From: Candidatus Sulfopaludibacter sp. SbA3
GTDB lineage: Bacteria; Acidobacteriota; Terriglobia; Bryobacterales; Bryobacteraceae
Direction: 5' to 3'
DNA: 45,926 nucleotides
Assembly: GCA_945860645.1 (NCBI GenBank)
Contig: CAMATG010000005.1
Location: 1 to 45,926, forward strand
Numbering within the stretch: position 1 is the first letter of the stretch; every line of letters begins with the position of its first letter. Of this stretch, positions 28,041 through 37,437 are shown piece after piece. The translations under genes and the position numbers were made by a program. Under the pieces are notes generated by a model that had not been told where the DNA came from, did not search any database, and worked only from the letters and a program-made list of their open reading frames with translations.

Positions 28041-29408
28041 CTACTTGTAGTAGGAGACGATTCCGACGCCTTCTTTGGCCGCGCTCAGTGCGATGATGCC
28101 GACGTAGGCGGGGCGGAGGTGGAAGCGTTCGATGAGGTACATCTGCACGCGGGCGGCGCGGCGGCGGCCTGTTAGATATTGCTGGGACGGTACGCCGGTG
28201 CCGGAGTACCCTTCGATCATCAGCGGGCCATTGCGGGGGAGTTGGAGGATCTCGGTCATGGCCGCGTCCAGCTTTGTCTTGCCGGCGGGGCTGAGGGTTT
28301 CCAGGCCCTTGGCGTCGGTTTGGAACAGCTCCGTGGTTGTGAGCCAGATGGGGTGCTTTTTGAATCCCTTTCCGAAAGACGGCTTCTGGTACTCGGGGGC
28401 GGTGAGCGCGCCGAGATCGTAGAATCCCCGCCGCTTGAAGAAGCCGCGGAAGAAGAAGTTATGCTTCAACGCCTCGGTGTTATCGGAGAGGTCGGACATG
28501 GCTTCGTGGGCGTCGGCTAAGGTTCGCTGGAGGTTTTCGCCAACGCCGCCTTCACCGGCGTCGGATTGGAATTTCTCTACGGCGTCTTTCACCTGCGCGG
28601 TGATGTGTTGGAGGTTCTTGACGGCCTTCTGGACCTCGGGAACGATATCGCTATCCTCCACCTTCTTCACTACCTTCTTCACGTCGACGGTGGCTTCCTG
28701 CACATTGTCGACGCTGCGGTGGAGGCTGGCGGCCATTTCCTTGTCCTTGAAGAGCGCTCCCACGGCGCCTTGGCCCTCCTGCACGCCGTCGATGATTTCG
28801 TTCAGATTGGCGCTGATTTTGTTGGCCGAGGCGAGGATGCCATTCACTTCCGGGGTGGCATGTTTGATGAGCTTGTCGGCACTGTGGGCGGCGGCTTCGA
28901 TCTGGGCGACGGCGAGGAGGACCGGCGCTTTCACCTCTTCGAGGATGACGTTCACTTTCTTGACGACGCCGTTGACCTGGTCGATGAGGTCGCCCCAGTC
29001 GAAGGGTTCGGTGGAGGGGAGCCGGGCGCCATTCTGCGCCAATTGGGCGGAGGAGGTGCCAGCGTCGATCTGCAGAAATTTATTGCCGAGGAGGCCATCG
29101 GTTTGGATGGAGGCGATGGAATCCTGGCGGACGATGGGGTGGAGTTTTTCGACAATGCGGAGGTGGACGCGGAACTTGTCTTCCGGGCGGGCGGGTACGT
29201 CGATGCGGGTGACGGTGCCGGCATCCATGCCGGCGACGCGGACCTTGCTGCCGTTCTGGATGCCGGTGATTTTGGCGAAGTCGGTGTAGGCGTCGAAGGA
29301 TTTGGTGAAGAGCTGGATGTTGTTCCCGATCAGGAAGAGGCCGATGCCGAAGAGCAGGAGGCAGGCTCCGACGAAAATGCCGACGATGAGTTTTTTGGTG
29401 GTTTCCAT
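28041..29408 (-). CDS. MCE/MlaD-family lipid transport protein with C-terminal OmpA-like domain
   Basis: IVGIFVGACLLLFGIGLFLIG TM; ITGIQNGSKVRVAGMDAGTVTRIDVP...QTDGLLGNKFLQID; C-term PLMIEGYSGTGVPSQQYLTGRRRAARVQMYLIERF. Confidence 0.9.
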   Translation of the reverse strand: METTKKLIVGIFVGACLLLFGIGLFLIGNNIQLFTKSFDAYTDFAKITGIQNGSKVRVAGMDAGTVTRIDVPARPEDKFRVHLRIVEKLHPIVRQDSIASIQTDGLLGNKFLQIDAGTSSAQLAQNGARLPSTEPFDWGDLIDQVNGVVKKVNVILEEVKAPVLLAVAQIEAAAHSADKLIKHATPEVNGILASANKISANLNEIIDGVQEGQGAVGALFKDKEMAASLHRSVDNVQEATVDVKKVVKKVEDSDIVPEVQKAVKNLQHITAQVKDAVEKFQSDAGEGGVGENLQRTLADAHEAMSDLSDNTEALKHNFFFRGFFKRRGFYDLGALTAPEYQKPSFGKGFKKHPIWLTTTELFQTDAKGLETLSPAGKTKLDAAMTEILQLPRNGPLMIEGYSGTGVPSQQYLTGRRRAARVQMYLIERFHLRPAYVGIIALSAAKEGVGIVSYYK

Positions 29409-29410
29409 AT

Positions 29411-30151
29411 CTAACCTGCCTGCTGGGACTTCATGAATTCGCGAACGATATCGTGTTCGCTGTGGGCGAGTTCCTCGGGGGTGCCCTCGGCGATGAGGTG
29501 GCCGTCATCGAGGAAACCGAGGCGCGTGGCGAGCCGGCGCGCGCTGGGGATGTTGTGGGTGACAACGACGAGCGTGGCGTGCTGGTTGGTGTGGAGATCG
29601 ATCAAGAGCTGATCGATTTCGTTGGAGGTGATGGGGTCGAGGCCGGCGCTGGGCTCGTCGATGAGGAGGATGGCGGGCTCCATGGCGAGGGCGCGGGCGA
29701 GGCCGGCGCGTTTGCGCATGCCGCCAGAGAGGGCGCCTGGCATGGTCTGGAACTCTTTGGCGAGACCGACCTTTTCGAGGATGGCGGTGGCCTGGTCGCG
29801 AATTTCGCCATCGGGCTTGTTGGTGTGGCGGCGGAGGGGGAAGGCGACATTTTCGCCGACGGACAGGGAGTCGAACAGGGCGGCGCTTTGGAAGAGAAAA
29901 CCGATGTGTTTGCGGATGGGGGCGAGCGCGTTGCTGTCGCGGCCGGTGATGTCGTCGCCGTTGACGAGGATGGCGCCGGCGTCGGCTTTGAGCAGGCCGC
30001 AGATGAGTTTGAGGGTGACGCTTTTGCCGGAACCGCTGCGGCCAAGCAGGACGTAGGCGCCGCCGGTGGGGACGGCAAAAGAGATGTCCTTCAGGACTTC
30101 GCGCGGGCCGAAGGACTTGGAGACGCCGTTGAAGGTGATTGCATCGCTCAT
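29411..30151 (-). CDS. ABC transporter ATP-binding protein (MlaF-like)
   Basis: LLGRSGSGKSVTLKLICGLLKAD Walker A, LSGGMRKRAGLARALAMEPAILLIDEPSAGLDP. Confidence 0.94.
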   Translation of the reverse strand: MSDAITFNGVSKSFGPREVLKDISFAVPTGGAYVLLGRSGSGKSVTLKLICGLLKADAGAILVNGDDITGRDSNALAPIRKHIGFLFQSAALFDSLSVGENVAFPLRRHTNKPDGEIRDQATAILEKVGLAKEFQTMPGALSGGMRKRAGLARALAMEPAILLIDEPSAGLDPITSNEIDQLLIDLHTNQHATLVVVTHNIPSARRLATRLGFLDDGHLIAEGTPEELAHSEHDIVREFMKSQQAG

Positions 30152-30978
30152 GCGCCACCAACGGGGAAGAGAAAGGCGATGAACTTGACGAGGACGACGT
30201 TGACGACGATGAGGAAGATGGACGAGAGGACGACGCTTTGGGTGGAGGCGCGGCCGACGCCTTCGGCGCCTCCGGATGCGTTGTAGCCGAGGTAGGCGGA
30301 GGTGGTGCCGATGAGGAAGCCGAAGACCATGGTTTTGGCGGTGGGGGGGATGAAGTCGGAGAAGGCGAGGCTGCCGAAAGCGGCGTGGAAGTAGTAAGGG
30401 AAGGACATGCCGGAGATCGTGGCTTCGGCGAAGAAGCCGCCCAGGAGACCGGAGAAATTCATGAGTACCGTCAGCAGGGGGAGGGCGACGACGCAGGCCA
30501 GCACGCGGGTGGCGACGAGGTAGTGGAAGGAATTGACGGCGAGTGACTCCAGGGCGTCAATCTGTTCGGTGACGCGCATGCCGCCGAGCTCGGCGCCGAT
30601 GCCGGCGCCGACGCGACCAGAGATGAGGAGCCCGGTGACAAGGGGCCCGGTTTCTTTGACAAGGGCGAAGGCGAGCGCGGTTGGGATCATGGACTCGGCG
30701 CCGAAGCGCTCCAGCGTGGCACGGGTGTGCATGGAGAGGACGGAGCCTACCGCGAGACCGGAGAGGACGATGAGGGGGGCCGATTGCCAACCGATCTGGT
30801 AGGTTTGGCGGAGGATTTCCGTCCATTCGAAGGGACGCTGGAAGCATTCGCGGATGGCCTGGGCGGCGAAGAGGCAGAGGCCGCCGAACCACTCGATGGG
30901 CGCGGCGATACTCTCCATGAAGGACTGGAGGACGGAGGGTGGCGGCGGCTGTGTTGTGGCGATTGGCATAGCCGCCAT
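30148..30978 (-). CDS. ABC transporter permease (MlaE-like)
   Basis: LVTGLLISGRVGAGIGAELGGMRVTEQIDALESLAVNSFHYLVATRVLA; ATGA overlap with the ATPase gene; internal ATG 30978 preferred over 31029. Confidence 0.92.
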   Translation of the reverse strand: MAAMPIATTQPPPPSVLQSFMESIAAPIEWFGGLCLFAAQAIRECFQRPFEWTEILRQTYQIGWQSAPLIVLSGLAVGSVLSMHTRATLERFGAESMIPTALAFALVKETGPLVTGLLISGRVGAGIGAELGGMRVTEQIDALESLAVNSFHYLVATRVLACVVALPLLTVLMNFSGLLGGFFAEATISGMSFPYYFHAAFGSLAFSDFIPPTAKTMVFGFLIGTTSAYLGYNASGGAEGVGRASTQSVVLSSIFLIVVNVVLVKFIAFLFPVGGA

Positions 30979-31100
30979 TTTTGAATGCAGGTGGACCGCC
31001 AATAGGAATTGACGCCAGTCAGAGGTCAACGCCGACGGGGCGGCGTCGTGGCGTCAGGCGGCGAAATATGGTCACGCCGGCTGCAGGATTGAACTCCGCC

Positions 31101-32036
31101 TCAAGCGTTGCCGGAGTCCCGGAAGCAGGCCAGCAGGGTGCCACCGGACCCGGCCCAGGTTGTGAGCACCGTGGCCACGAATGCAATCGGGAAGAGCAGG
31201 CCGCCCAGGAAGAGTTGCACCACCTTACCACTGGAACTCAAGGCGACGGGGCGGCCGGTCAACATCTCGAAGAGTATGTTGGGCTCGGTGAATACCATAT
31301 TCAGCGCGCTCTGCATCCAGCCGAAGACGTCGTATTCGGCTTCGTGGTGCCACATTCGTTTGAGGGTGAAGCCGTTTGCCTTGGCGGTGGCGACGAGGGA
31401 GGCTTCGCTGAAATGTTGCAGGTGGCGGGGGACATCAACGGCGAACCAGTATTTGCCGAAGACGCGGGCCTGGGCACCTGCGGCGTTGGGTACGGCGATC
31501 ATGAGGATTCCGCCGGGGGTAAGCATCTGGCGCAGATCGTGCAGCGCGACGATGGGGTCCGGGAAGTGTTCCAGGCTGTGCCACATGGTGATGCAGCCGA
31601 ACGGACCTTCTTTGCGAGCGGCTTCCGTGGTTTCGTAGACGGTGATGGTGGAATCCAGCATCTCCTTGGGGTTGAGTTCGGTCCCGTAGACCTTCCAGCC
31701 TTCCCGTTTGGCGGCGGTGAGGAAGGAGCCGTCGCCGCAGCCGAGGTCGAGAATCTTCCCGGGTTTCCCTGGGTGGAAGGCCTGGCTGACAACGCGCATG
31801 CGGCGCCAGGCGCACCAGCGGGCGGTGAAGGAGTGGCGCCCGCCATAGTAGCGTTCGCCATAGTATTTTCCAATGTCTTCGGGCGTGGGGCTGGTTTGCC
31901 CGTGGCCACATTTCCGGCAGCCAAGAACGGTAAATCGTTCTTTGGACAGCGGGTCCAGGGCGCCGGAGAGACGAATCGCGGCTGTGTTGCCGCACACATT
32001 GCAGAGCAGATCCTTCTTGCTTACCGATTCAACCAT
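31101..32036 (-). CDS. Class I SAM-dependent methyltransferase with N-terminal zinc-ribbon-like Cys pairs
   Basis: LLCNVCGNTAAIR...VLGCRKCGHGQTSP; KILDLGCGDGSFLTAAKREGWKVYGTE; ITMWHSLEHFPDP. Confidence 0.9.
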   Translation of the reverse strand: MVESVSKKDLLCNVCGNTAAIRLSGALDPLSKERFTVLGCRKCGHGQTSPTPEDIGKYYGERYYGGRHSFTARWCAWRRMRVVSQAFHPGKPGKILDLGCGDGSFLTAAKREGWKVYGTELNPKEMLDSTITVYETTEAARKEGPFGCITMWHSLEHFPDPIVALHDLRQMLTPGGILMIAVPNAAGAQARVFGKYWFAVDVPRHLQHFSEASLVATAKANGFTLKRMWHHEAEYDVFGWMQSALNMVFTEPNILFEMLTGRPVALSSSGKVVQLFLGGLLFPIAFVATVLTTWAGSGGTLLACFRDSGNA

Positions 32037-32091
32037 CGCACCAAAAGGTAACACACTATGCCGAGTTCCTTGGAATTTTGGCAGCAGCCAG

Positions 32092-33747
32092 TTAGCCGAC
32101 CGGCAGCTTGACGTGGAAGACGGCGCCCTTCGGCGCTCCCTGTGTGGCCCAGATCTCGCCGCCGTGATCCATGACCGTTTCCTTGCTTAACGCCAGTCCC
32201 AATCCCAGACCGTTGCGCTTGCCGAAACTGGAGAAGGGCTGGAAGAGTTCGGATTGGATCTCTTTGGCGATGCCGGGGCCCTGGTCGGCAACGGTGATGT
32301 GCATGTGGCCATTTTCACGCACGCCGCGGATAGCTACCGTGCCGCCGTTGGGCATGACTTCGACGGCATTGGCGATGAGGTTCACGAACACTCGTTCCAT
32401 GCGCGTCCGCTCCACGGTAGCTTCCATTTCTTCGGGGACTTCGACGGAGAACTGGATATGGGAAGACGCTCCTTCCTGGCTGAGCACGGCGGTTTGGACG
32501 AGGTCGAGCATGTTGCAGGTTTCGCGCTCGCCTTTCGTGCCTTTCGAGGCGTCGAGCAGTTCCTGCAGCATCTCCAGAATGCGGCGGGAGGCGTTGTAAA
32601 TGTTCACCGCGAGCCGTTTGCTATGGGCCGGGGGGAGATCGCTATCCACCATCATCTCGGCGCCGGAGTAGATGGCGGCAAGCGGGTTGCGGAGATCGTG
32701 GACGATGCTGGACGCCAGGCGGCCGACGGTGGAGATGCGCTCGTGGCGGATGAGATCGCGCTGGGCTTCTTCGAGCGAGCCCGCCATCTGGTTGAACGTC
32801 GCGGCCAGGCGGCCGAACTCGTCGCCAGTGTTGGCGAAGACTTCGGGGATGCGGTGTTTCAGGTGTTGCTTGCCGAGTTCGGAGGCGGCGCGGTCGAGCT
32901 CGGAGATGGGGCGGACGATTCGATTGGCGAGGATGTAGCCGAGCAGGAGACTCAAGATCAGCGCAACGGCCCAGATGAGCAGAAGATCGCGGCGCAGGCG
33001 GGCGAGGCGCTGGCCGGCGGCGCCGAAGGTACGGGCGATGGTGAGCTTGCCGACGGGCGCGCCGTCGAGGCCGGGAATGTCGCGCACGATGCGGGCGTCG
33101 TCTTCGGAGACCTGGGCGACCGTGGAGGCAAAGCGGGTGTCCTTGCCGGCGAAGACGAAGTCACTGCCGCCGGTGGATTGTTTGAGCGATGCGGCCAAGC
33201 TGTCGGTGACGGGGTAACCGGCGACCAGGACGCTGATGAGCGCGGGGCCGCGGACGCTGTCGACAAAAACGGGCGTGAGGACCAGGCGGAAGAGCATGCC
33301 TTCCTGGACGTGATAGCCGGAGACCTGGCGGGGGGCGGATGGGACCACGGCGGTTTCCACTGGCCAGCGTTGGAGCATGGGTGTGCCGGAGAGCACGGCG
33401 ATGGTGTTGCCGCGCGGGTCGGCGACGATGAGGAACGTCGACTCCTTCAGCGTGGGGCTGAGGTACGAGCCGAGCTCGGTAGCGGAGTCGCGAATGGTGG
33501 CCGGGTCCCCCGTGCCGAAGGCGGCGCGGACGTTGGGGAGGCTGGAAAGCAGGAGCGCGGCGGAGCCGATCATCTCCTGGCGCGCCTTCAGCACCGACTC
33601 GTAGGCCTGAAAGCCGGCCTGGACCTCCTCTTCAAGAGAAAGGGTGGCGCTTTCGACAGCATGGCGTTGCAGCATGTATCCGGCCACGCCGAAGAGTCCG
33701 GTCACGATACCGAACACGGAGAGCCAGATCTTCCACCGCAGGGGCAT
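32092..33747 (-). CDS. Membrane sensor histidine kinase (extracytoplasmic sensor, HAMP, HisKA, HATPase)
   Basis: TM helices; HAMP region; SSIVHDLRNPLAAIYSGAEMM (H-box), NLIANAVEVMPNGG (N-box), VADQGPGIAKEI, GLGLALSKETVMDHGGEIWA. Confidence 0.94.
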   Translation of the reverse strand: MPLRWKIWLSVFGIVTGLFGVAGYMLQRHAVESATLSLEEEVQAGFQAYESVLKARQEMIGSAALLLSSLPNVRAAFGTGDPATIRDSATELGSYLSPTLKESTFLIVADPRGNTIAVLSGTPMLQRWPVETAVVPSAPRQVSGYHVQEGMLFRLVLTPVFVDSVRGPALISVLVAGYPVTDSLAASLKQSTGGSDFVFAGKDTRFASTVAQVSEDDARIVRDIPGLDGAPVGKLTIARTFGAAGQRLARLRRDLLLIWAVALILSLLLGYILANRIVRPISELDRAASELGKQHLKHRIPEVFANTGDEFGRLAATFNQMAGSLEEAQRDLIRHERISTVGRLASSIVHDLRNPLAAIYSGAEMMVDSDLPPAHSKRLAVNIYNASRRILEMLQELLDASKGTKGERETCNMLDLVQTAVLSQEGASSHIQFSVEVPEEMEATVERTRMERVFVNLIANAVEVMPNGGTVAIRGVRENGHMHITVADQGPGIAKEIQSELFQPFSSFGKRNGLGLGLALSKETVMDHGGEIWATQGAPKGAVFHVKLPVG

Positions 33748-33754
33748 TGCTTAA

Positions 33755-34444
33755 CTACTTCTTTCCGGGATACGGTCCATTCTCCGCGGGCACGGGCGGA
33801 TAATCGGCGCCGTGCTTGTTCTTGTGACCCACTTCCAGATATCCGGTCTCGGAGATTTTGACCGCTCCCAGATCCTGGTCTCCACCCACCGTCACGCGAC
33901 GCTCCAAAGCGGCCAGCGTCTTTTCCGTAGCGCGCTCGTGGAACACCTTCAACGTATACTCCCCGGCCGGAACATTGTCGATCCGAAACACTCCGCTCGC
34001 TACCGAGGTCGAGAAAAACGGGCTGGGTACTACCACGATAACCGCGCTCATCTGCGCATGGATGTTACAAAACACACGAACCACGCCGGAACGGCGAAAA
34101 GTTATCTTTTGTGACGTGCCGGGGGCATAGAGACCGGTGTCGAAGGGCTGGCCGGAGAAGTTGGAAAAGGCGTTGTGGAAGATGGGGTCGTGGTTGGGGA
34201 AGTCGACCTGGGAACCGGCGGGAATGGCCAGGACGTGGGGCAGAAAGCGCTTGTTGCGCTGGTCGAGGATGAATTTGCCCGGAGTCGTTGCGGCCGGGCC
34301 ATTGACGGGTTCGAGCCAGACGACGACGCCCTCGGCGGACCCTTTCTTCTTCGCGTCGAGCAACTCCACTTTGCCTTGCAGGGCAGCGCCGGAGAGGGCG
34401 GCGGCGGCGGCGAGGCTAAAACAGATAAGCGATGGAAAGGTCAT
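33755..34444 (-). CDS. Secreted cupredoxin-like protein with CnaB/carboxypeptidase-regulatory-like tail
   Basis: FPNHDPIFHNAFS and VFCNIHAQM (C-x2-H-x2-M type 1 Cu ligand pattern); FRIDNVPAGEYTLKVFHE tail; signal peptide. Confidence 0.8.
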   Translation of the reverse strand: MTFPSLICFSLAAAAALSGAALQGKVELLDAKKKGSAEGVVVWLEPVNGPAATTPGKFILDQRNKRFLPHVLAIPAGSQVDFPNHDPIFHNAFSNFSGQPFDTGLYAPGTSQKITFRRSGVVRVFCNIHAQMSAVIVVVPSPFFSTSVASGVFRIDNVPAGEYTLKVFHERATEKTLAALERRVTVGGDQDLGAVKISETGYLEVGHKNKHGADYPPVPAENGPYPGKK

Positions 34445-35684
34445 AGCGATTCATGCGGCGGTTGACGGTCCCGACGTAGTTGGAGCGAATTTGAAGGCCT
34501 TCGAAGGTGAGCACGACGTTGGGCGCCATCCGGTACATGACGTTGGCGCCGGCGTTGCGGTTGCGGCCGTTCTGGCCGCGGTTGAGGTCGCTGTCGCGGT
34601 CGTCATGAATGCCGGCGAACCCATTGAAAGTGATGCGGCTGGTGGCGGCTACCGAGATCTGCGCCCAGCCGCCGGTGGAATGAACGGTGGTGGCGAAGCC
34701 GTTGGCGGCGATGCGGAAGGACTGGCGCAGAGAACCCAGGTGGTGGACGTTTTCCCCGTTGAAGAAGGTACCGGTGAGGGTGAGCTTGGAGAGAGGGGTG
34801 ACTAACCAATCGGCGGAGACGATGCGGGAAGGGAGGCTCTGGGATCCGACGCGGGATTCGGACATGTGGGTGCCAACGCCGATTTCAAAGCTGCGATCGC
34901 CGGCGAAGGATTTGGCGGCGGCGGCCCGGAGTTCCAGGCTGGGACGGCGGCGGCTACTCAACAAATTCGTCGGGGCGCCGGTGGAATCCTCGTTGGTCTG
35001 CATGACGGCGGCCTGTCCCTTGAACCAGCCGGCGCGCTGTTCAAAGCGGACCTGCGGCTGCCAGCGCCAGAGGTTGCCGGCACTGGTAAGCGGGGTGATG
35101 CCGATGTAGGCCATGGAGTTGGGATTGTGCGGCGAAATCAGCGGTTTCATCAGCCCGAGCGAGACGGAGCGGGAGGCCCAGTCGACGGTGAAATCGGCGG
35201 TGCGGATGCGAAAGGGAGTGGTGGCGCCTTCGGTGTTGCCGTCCCAGAAGTCCATCATCAGGGACCCGGAGATCTTGCCGCCCCAAAGCGTCTGGGGGCC
35301 GTGATAGCGGAGGCCGATGATGGATTGGCGGACGGTGGCGCCGCCGGCGGCGCGGCCGGGGCTGGCGGCGGCGGTGGTGGGTACGTCGATTGAGTTGGCG
35401 CCTTTGGTGTTGTAGAAAGTTTGGAAGAGCGCGGTGCCGGTGAGTTCCAGCGGGAAGCGGCTGGGAGCTTCCACTTTGGTTTGAGCCTGTTCCTCGACGC
35501 GCCGTTCGACGATATCGAGCCGCTCGGGGACGCTGGGCTTACCCTCAACGAGTTCACGGAGCTGTTTGACTTCCTGCTTCAGTTCGCGGTTTTCCGATTC
35601 CAGCTTTTCCAGGCGGGCGAGGATGGCCGCCAGATCCTGCGCAGCCAATGGCATCCAGGCCAGCAGCAGCACCCACTTACGCAC
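34416..35684 (-). CDS. Outer-membrane porin-like protein with N-terminal coiled coil
   Basis: GTG 35684 start (VRKWVLLLAWMPLAAQ signal); LEKLESENRELKQEVKQLRELV coiled coil; beta-rich body ending NRYDLSIAYLF; overlaps flanking genes. Confidence 0.7.
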   Translation of the reverse strand: MRKWVLLLAWMPLAAQDLAAILARLEKLESENRELKQEVKQLRELVEGKPSVPERLDIVERRVEEQAQTKVEAPSRFPLELTGTALFQTFYNTKGANSIDVPTTAAASPGRAAGGATVRQSIIGLRYHGPQTLWGGKISGSLMMDFWDGNTEGATTPFRIRTADFTVDWASRSVSLGLMKPLISPHNPNSMAYIGITPLTSAGNLWRWQPQVRFEQRAGWFKGQAAVMQTNEDSTGAPTNLLSSRRRPSLELRAAAAKSFAGDRSFEIGVGTHMSESRVGSQSLPSRIVSADWLVTPLSKLTLTGTFFNGENVHHLGSLRQSFRIAANGFATTVHSTGGWAQISVAATSRITFNGFAGIHDDRDSDLNRGQNGRNRNAGANVMYRMAPNVVLTFEGLQIRSNYVGTVNRRMNRYDLSIAYLF

Positions 35685-36045
35685 GGAGGAGCTCCTGCAC
35701 GCGGGCGCGAACGGCGGCCAGAGCGAAGGGTTTGGTGAGGAACTCATTGGCGCCGGCGGCGATGGATTCGGCGCCGTCGTGACGAGCCGACATCGCCACC
35801 ACAGGAACATGCAACAGTTCCGGCCGGGCTCGCATCCAGGTGATGAGTTGGTACCCATCGACGCGAGGCAAATCCAGATCCGTGAGCACCACCGCCGGGG
35901 CGGGCGAGTGGGTTTCCAGGTACTCCATGGCTTCGCGGCCGTCGAAGACGGTTACGGTGTCCACGTTGTCAATCGCCAGCAGACCGATTTCGAGGGTCCC
36001 TGCCAGCGCTCTGTCATCTTCAACAATGAGTATGGTCCGGGCCAT
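35677..36045 (-). CDS. Receiver-only response regulator
   Basis: ILIVEDDRALAGTLEIGL, VVLTDLDLPRVDGYQLI, VPVVAMSA, GANEFLTKPF; no output domain. Confidence 0.93.
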   Translation of the reverse strand: MARTILIVEDDRALAGTLEIGLLAIDNVDTVTVFDGREAMEYLETHSPAPAVVLTDLDLPRVDGYQLITWMRARPELLHVPVVAMSARHDGAESIAAGANEFLTKPFALAAVRARVQELLRA

Positions 36046-36054
36046 GCCGCCCCT

Positions 36055-36729
36055 TTATGGAAGAAACCGATAGCCAACGCCATGCACCGTCAGAAAGTGT
36101 CTGGGCACGGCGGCATCGGCTTCAAACTTCTGTCTCAACTTTACAATGTGCGCGTCGACAGTTCGAGTGTTGGGGAAGGAATTGTACCCCCAAACCGAAT
36201 TGAGGATGACGTCCCGGGTCAGGGGACGATCCGCGTTTTGCAGGAAGAACACCAACAGATTGTACTCCGCCGGGGTGAGTTTTACCTCTTCGCCCTTGCG
36301 GACGACGACGCGGCGCTCGATGTCGACTTCGGTATCGCCGAAGTGAATGACGCGGTGGGAATCGGTGGTGGCGCGGCGGAGGACGGCGCGGATGCGGGCC
36401 ATGAGTTCGCGCCGGCCAAAGGGTTTTGTAACGTAATCGTCCGCACCGATCTCCAACAGGAGAACCTTGTCAATCTCGTCGCCAACCGCGCTGAGTACAA
36501 TAATAGGAGTCTGTACTTTGTCGGCGCGGAGTTGCCGGCAGATCTCAACGCCACTCATTCCGGGCAGTCGCAAATCGACCAGGATGAGGTCCGGGCGCAA
36601 GGTCAGACTCCGTTCGTAGCCCTCTCTCCCATCCGCGGCCAAGTGGACCCGGTAACCCTCCTGCTCCAACATCAAACCAATTGTGTCGCGGAGGCTGTCG
36701 TCGTCATCAATTACGAGTATCGTTTGCAT
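36055..36729 (-). CDS. OmpR/PhoB-family winged-helix response regulator
   Basis: ILVIDDDDSLRDTIG, LILVDLRLPGMSG, GADDYVTKPF; C-term LTPAEYNLLVFFLQNADRPLTRDVILNSVWGYNSFPNTRTVDAHIVKLRQKFE. Confidence 0.96.
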   Translation of the reverse strand: MQTILVIDDDDSLRDTIGLMLEQEGYRVHLAADGREGYERSLTLRPDLILVDLRLPGMSGVEICRQLRADKVQTPIIVLSAVGDEIDKVLLLEIGADDYVTKPFGRRELMARIRAVLRRATTDSHRVIHFGDTEVDIERRVVVRKGEEVKLTPAEYNLLVFFLQNADRPLTRDVILNSVWGYNSFPNTRTVDAHIVKLRQKFEADAAVPRHFLTVHGVGYRFLP

Positions 36730-36769
36730 TCACGCCCGTCTGGAATTGTATCGAAAGGGACCTCATTTC

Positions 36770-37402
36770 ATGCGTAAGTTTTTTCTCAGCGTTCTGTTAG
36801 CCGCCTCCATTCTCATGGGGGAGGAGTATAAGGCGGAGGCAGGAGGCGCGCCCCCGGCCGAACTGGCCGATGGCGTGAAGGGCCTGCTGGAGAAGCAGGG
36901 CGTCAAGGTAATCAAGGATGGCAAGTTGCTCAGCGAGATCTGGTTCCGCGCGGAAATGCCGGCGCCGAAACCGACCGCGGAGCAGAACATCACCATGCCC
37001 AACGTGCCGCACGGTTCGCTGCTGGGCGTGATCAAGGTGGAGCAGACCTATTCGGACCGCCGAGGGCAGATGTTCAAGCCCGGTTTGTACACGATGCGGT
37101 ACTCCTATTACCCGGAGAATGGCGACCACCAGGGCGCGGCGCCGCAGCGGGATTTCCTGCTGTTGAGTATGGCGGCTACCGATACCGATGGGGCGGCGAC
37201 GCCGGCGTTTAAGGACCTGGTGGAGCAGAGCAAGAAGGTGTCGAACACCCTGCACCCCTGTGTGTTCAGCATCCGCAAGGAAGACCCGAAGTACTTCAAG
37301 GAAGGGTCGGTGGAGAAGGAAGGGGATCACGACTGGATCCTGATGCGGAAGATGGGGACGGTCCCGGTGTCGCTGGTGGTGGCTGGAAAAGTGGAAGCGT
37401 AG
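36770..37402 (+). CDS. Secreted hypothetical protein
   Basis: Signal peptide MRKFFLSVLLAASILMGEEYKAEA; divergent from the OmpR-type regulator (40 bp gap). Confidence 0.75.
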   Translation: MRKFFLSVLLAASILMGEEYKAEAGGAPPAELADGVKGLLEKQGVKVIKDGKLLSEIWFRAEMPAPKPTAEQNITMPNVPHGSLLGVIKVEQTYSDRRGQMFKPGLYTMRYSYYPENGDHQGAAPQRDFLLLSMAATDTDGAATPAFKDLVEQSKKVSNTLHPCVFSIRKEDPKYFKEGSVEKEGDHDWILMRKMGTVPVSLVVAGKVEA

Positions 37403-37437
37403 GATTCGGGGCTGTCGCCTGATAGAATGCTTTCGCC

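Noticed and set aside
32254-33861. 535-aa plus-strand ORF opposite the sensor kinase
   Set aside because: Gly/Asp/Ala-rich artefact; kinase motifs on the minus strand are unambiguous
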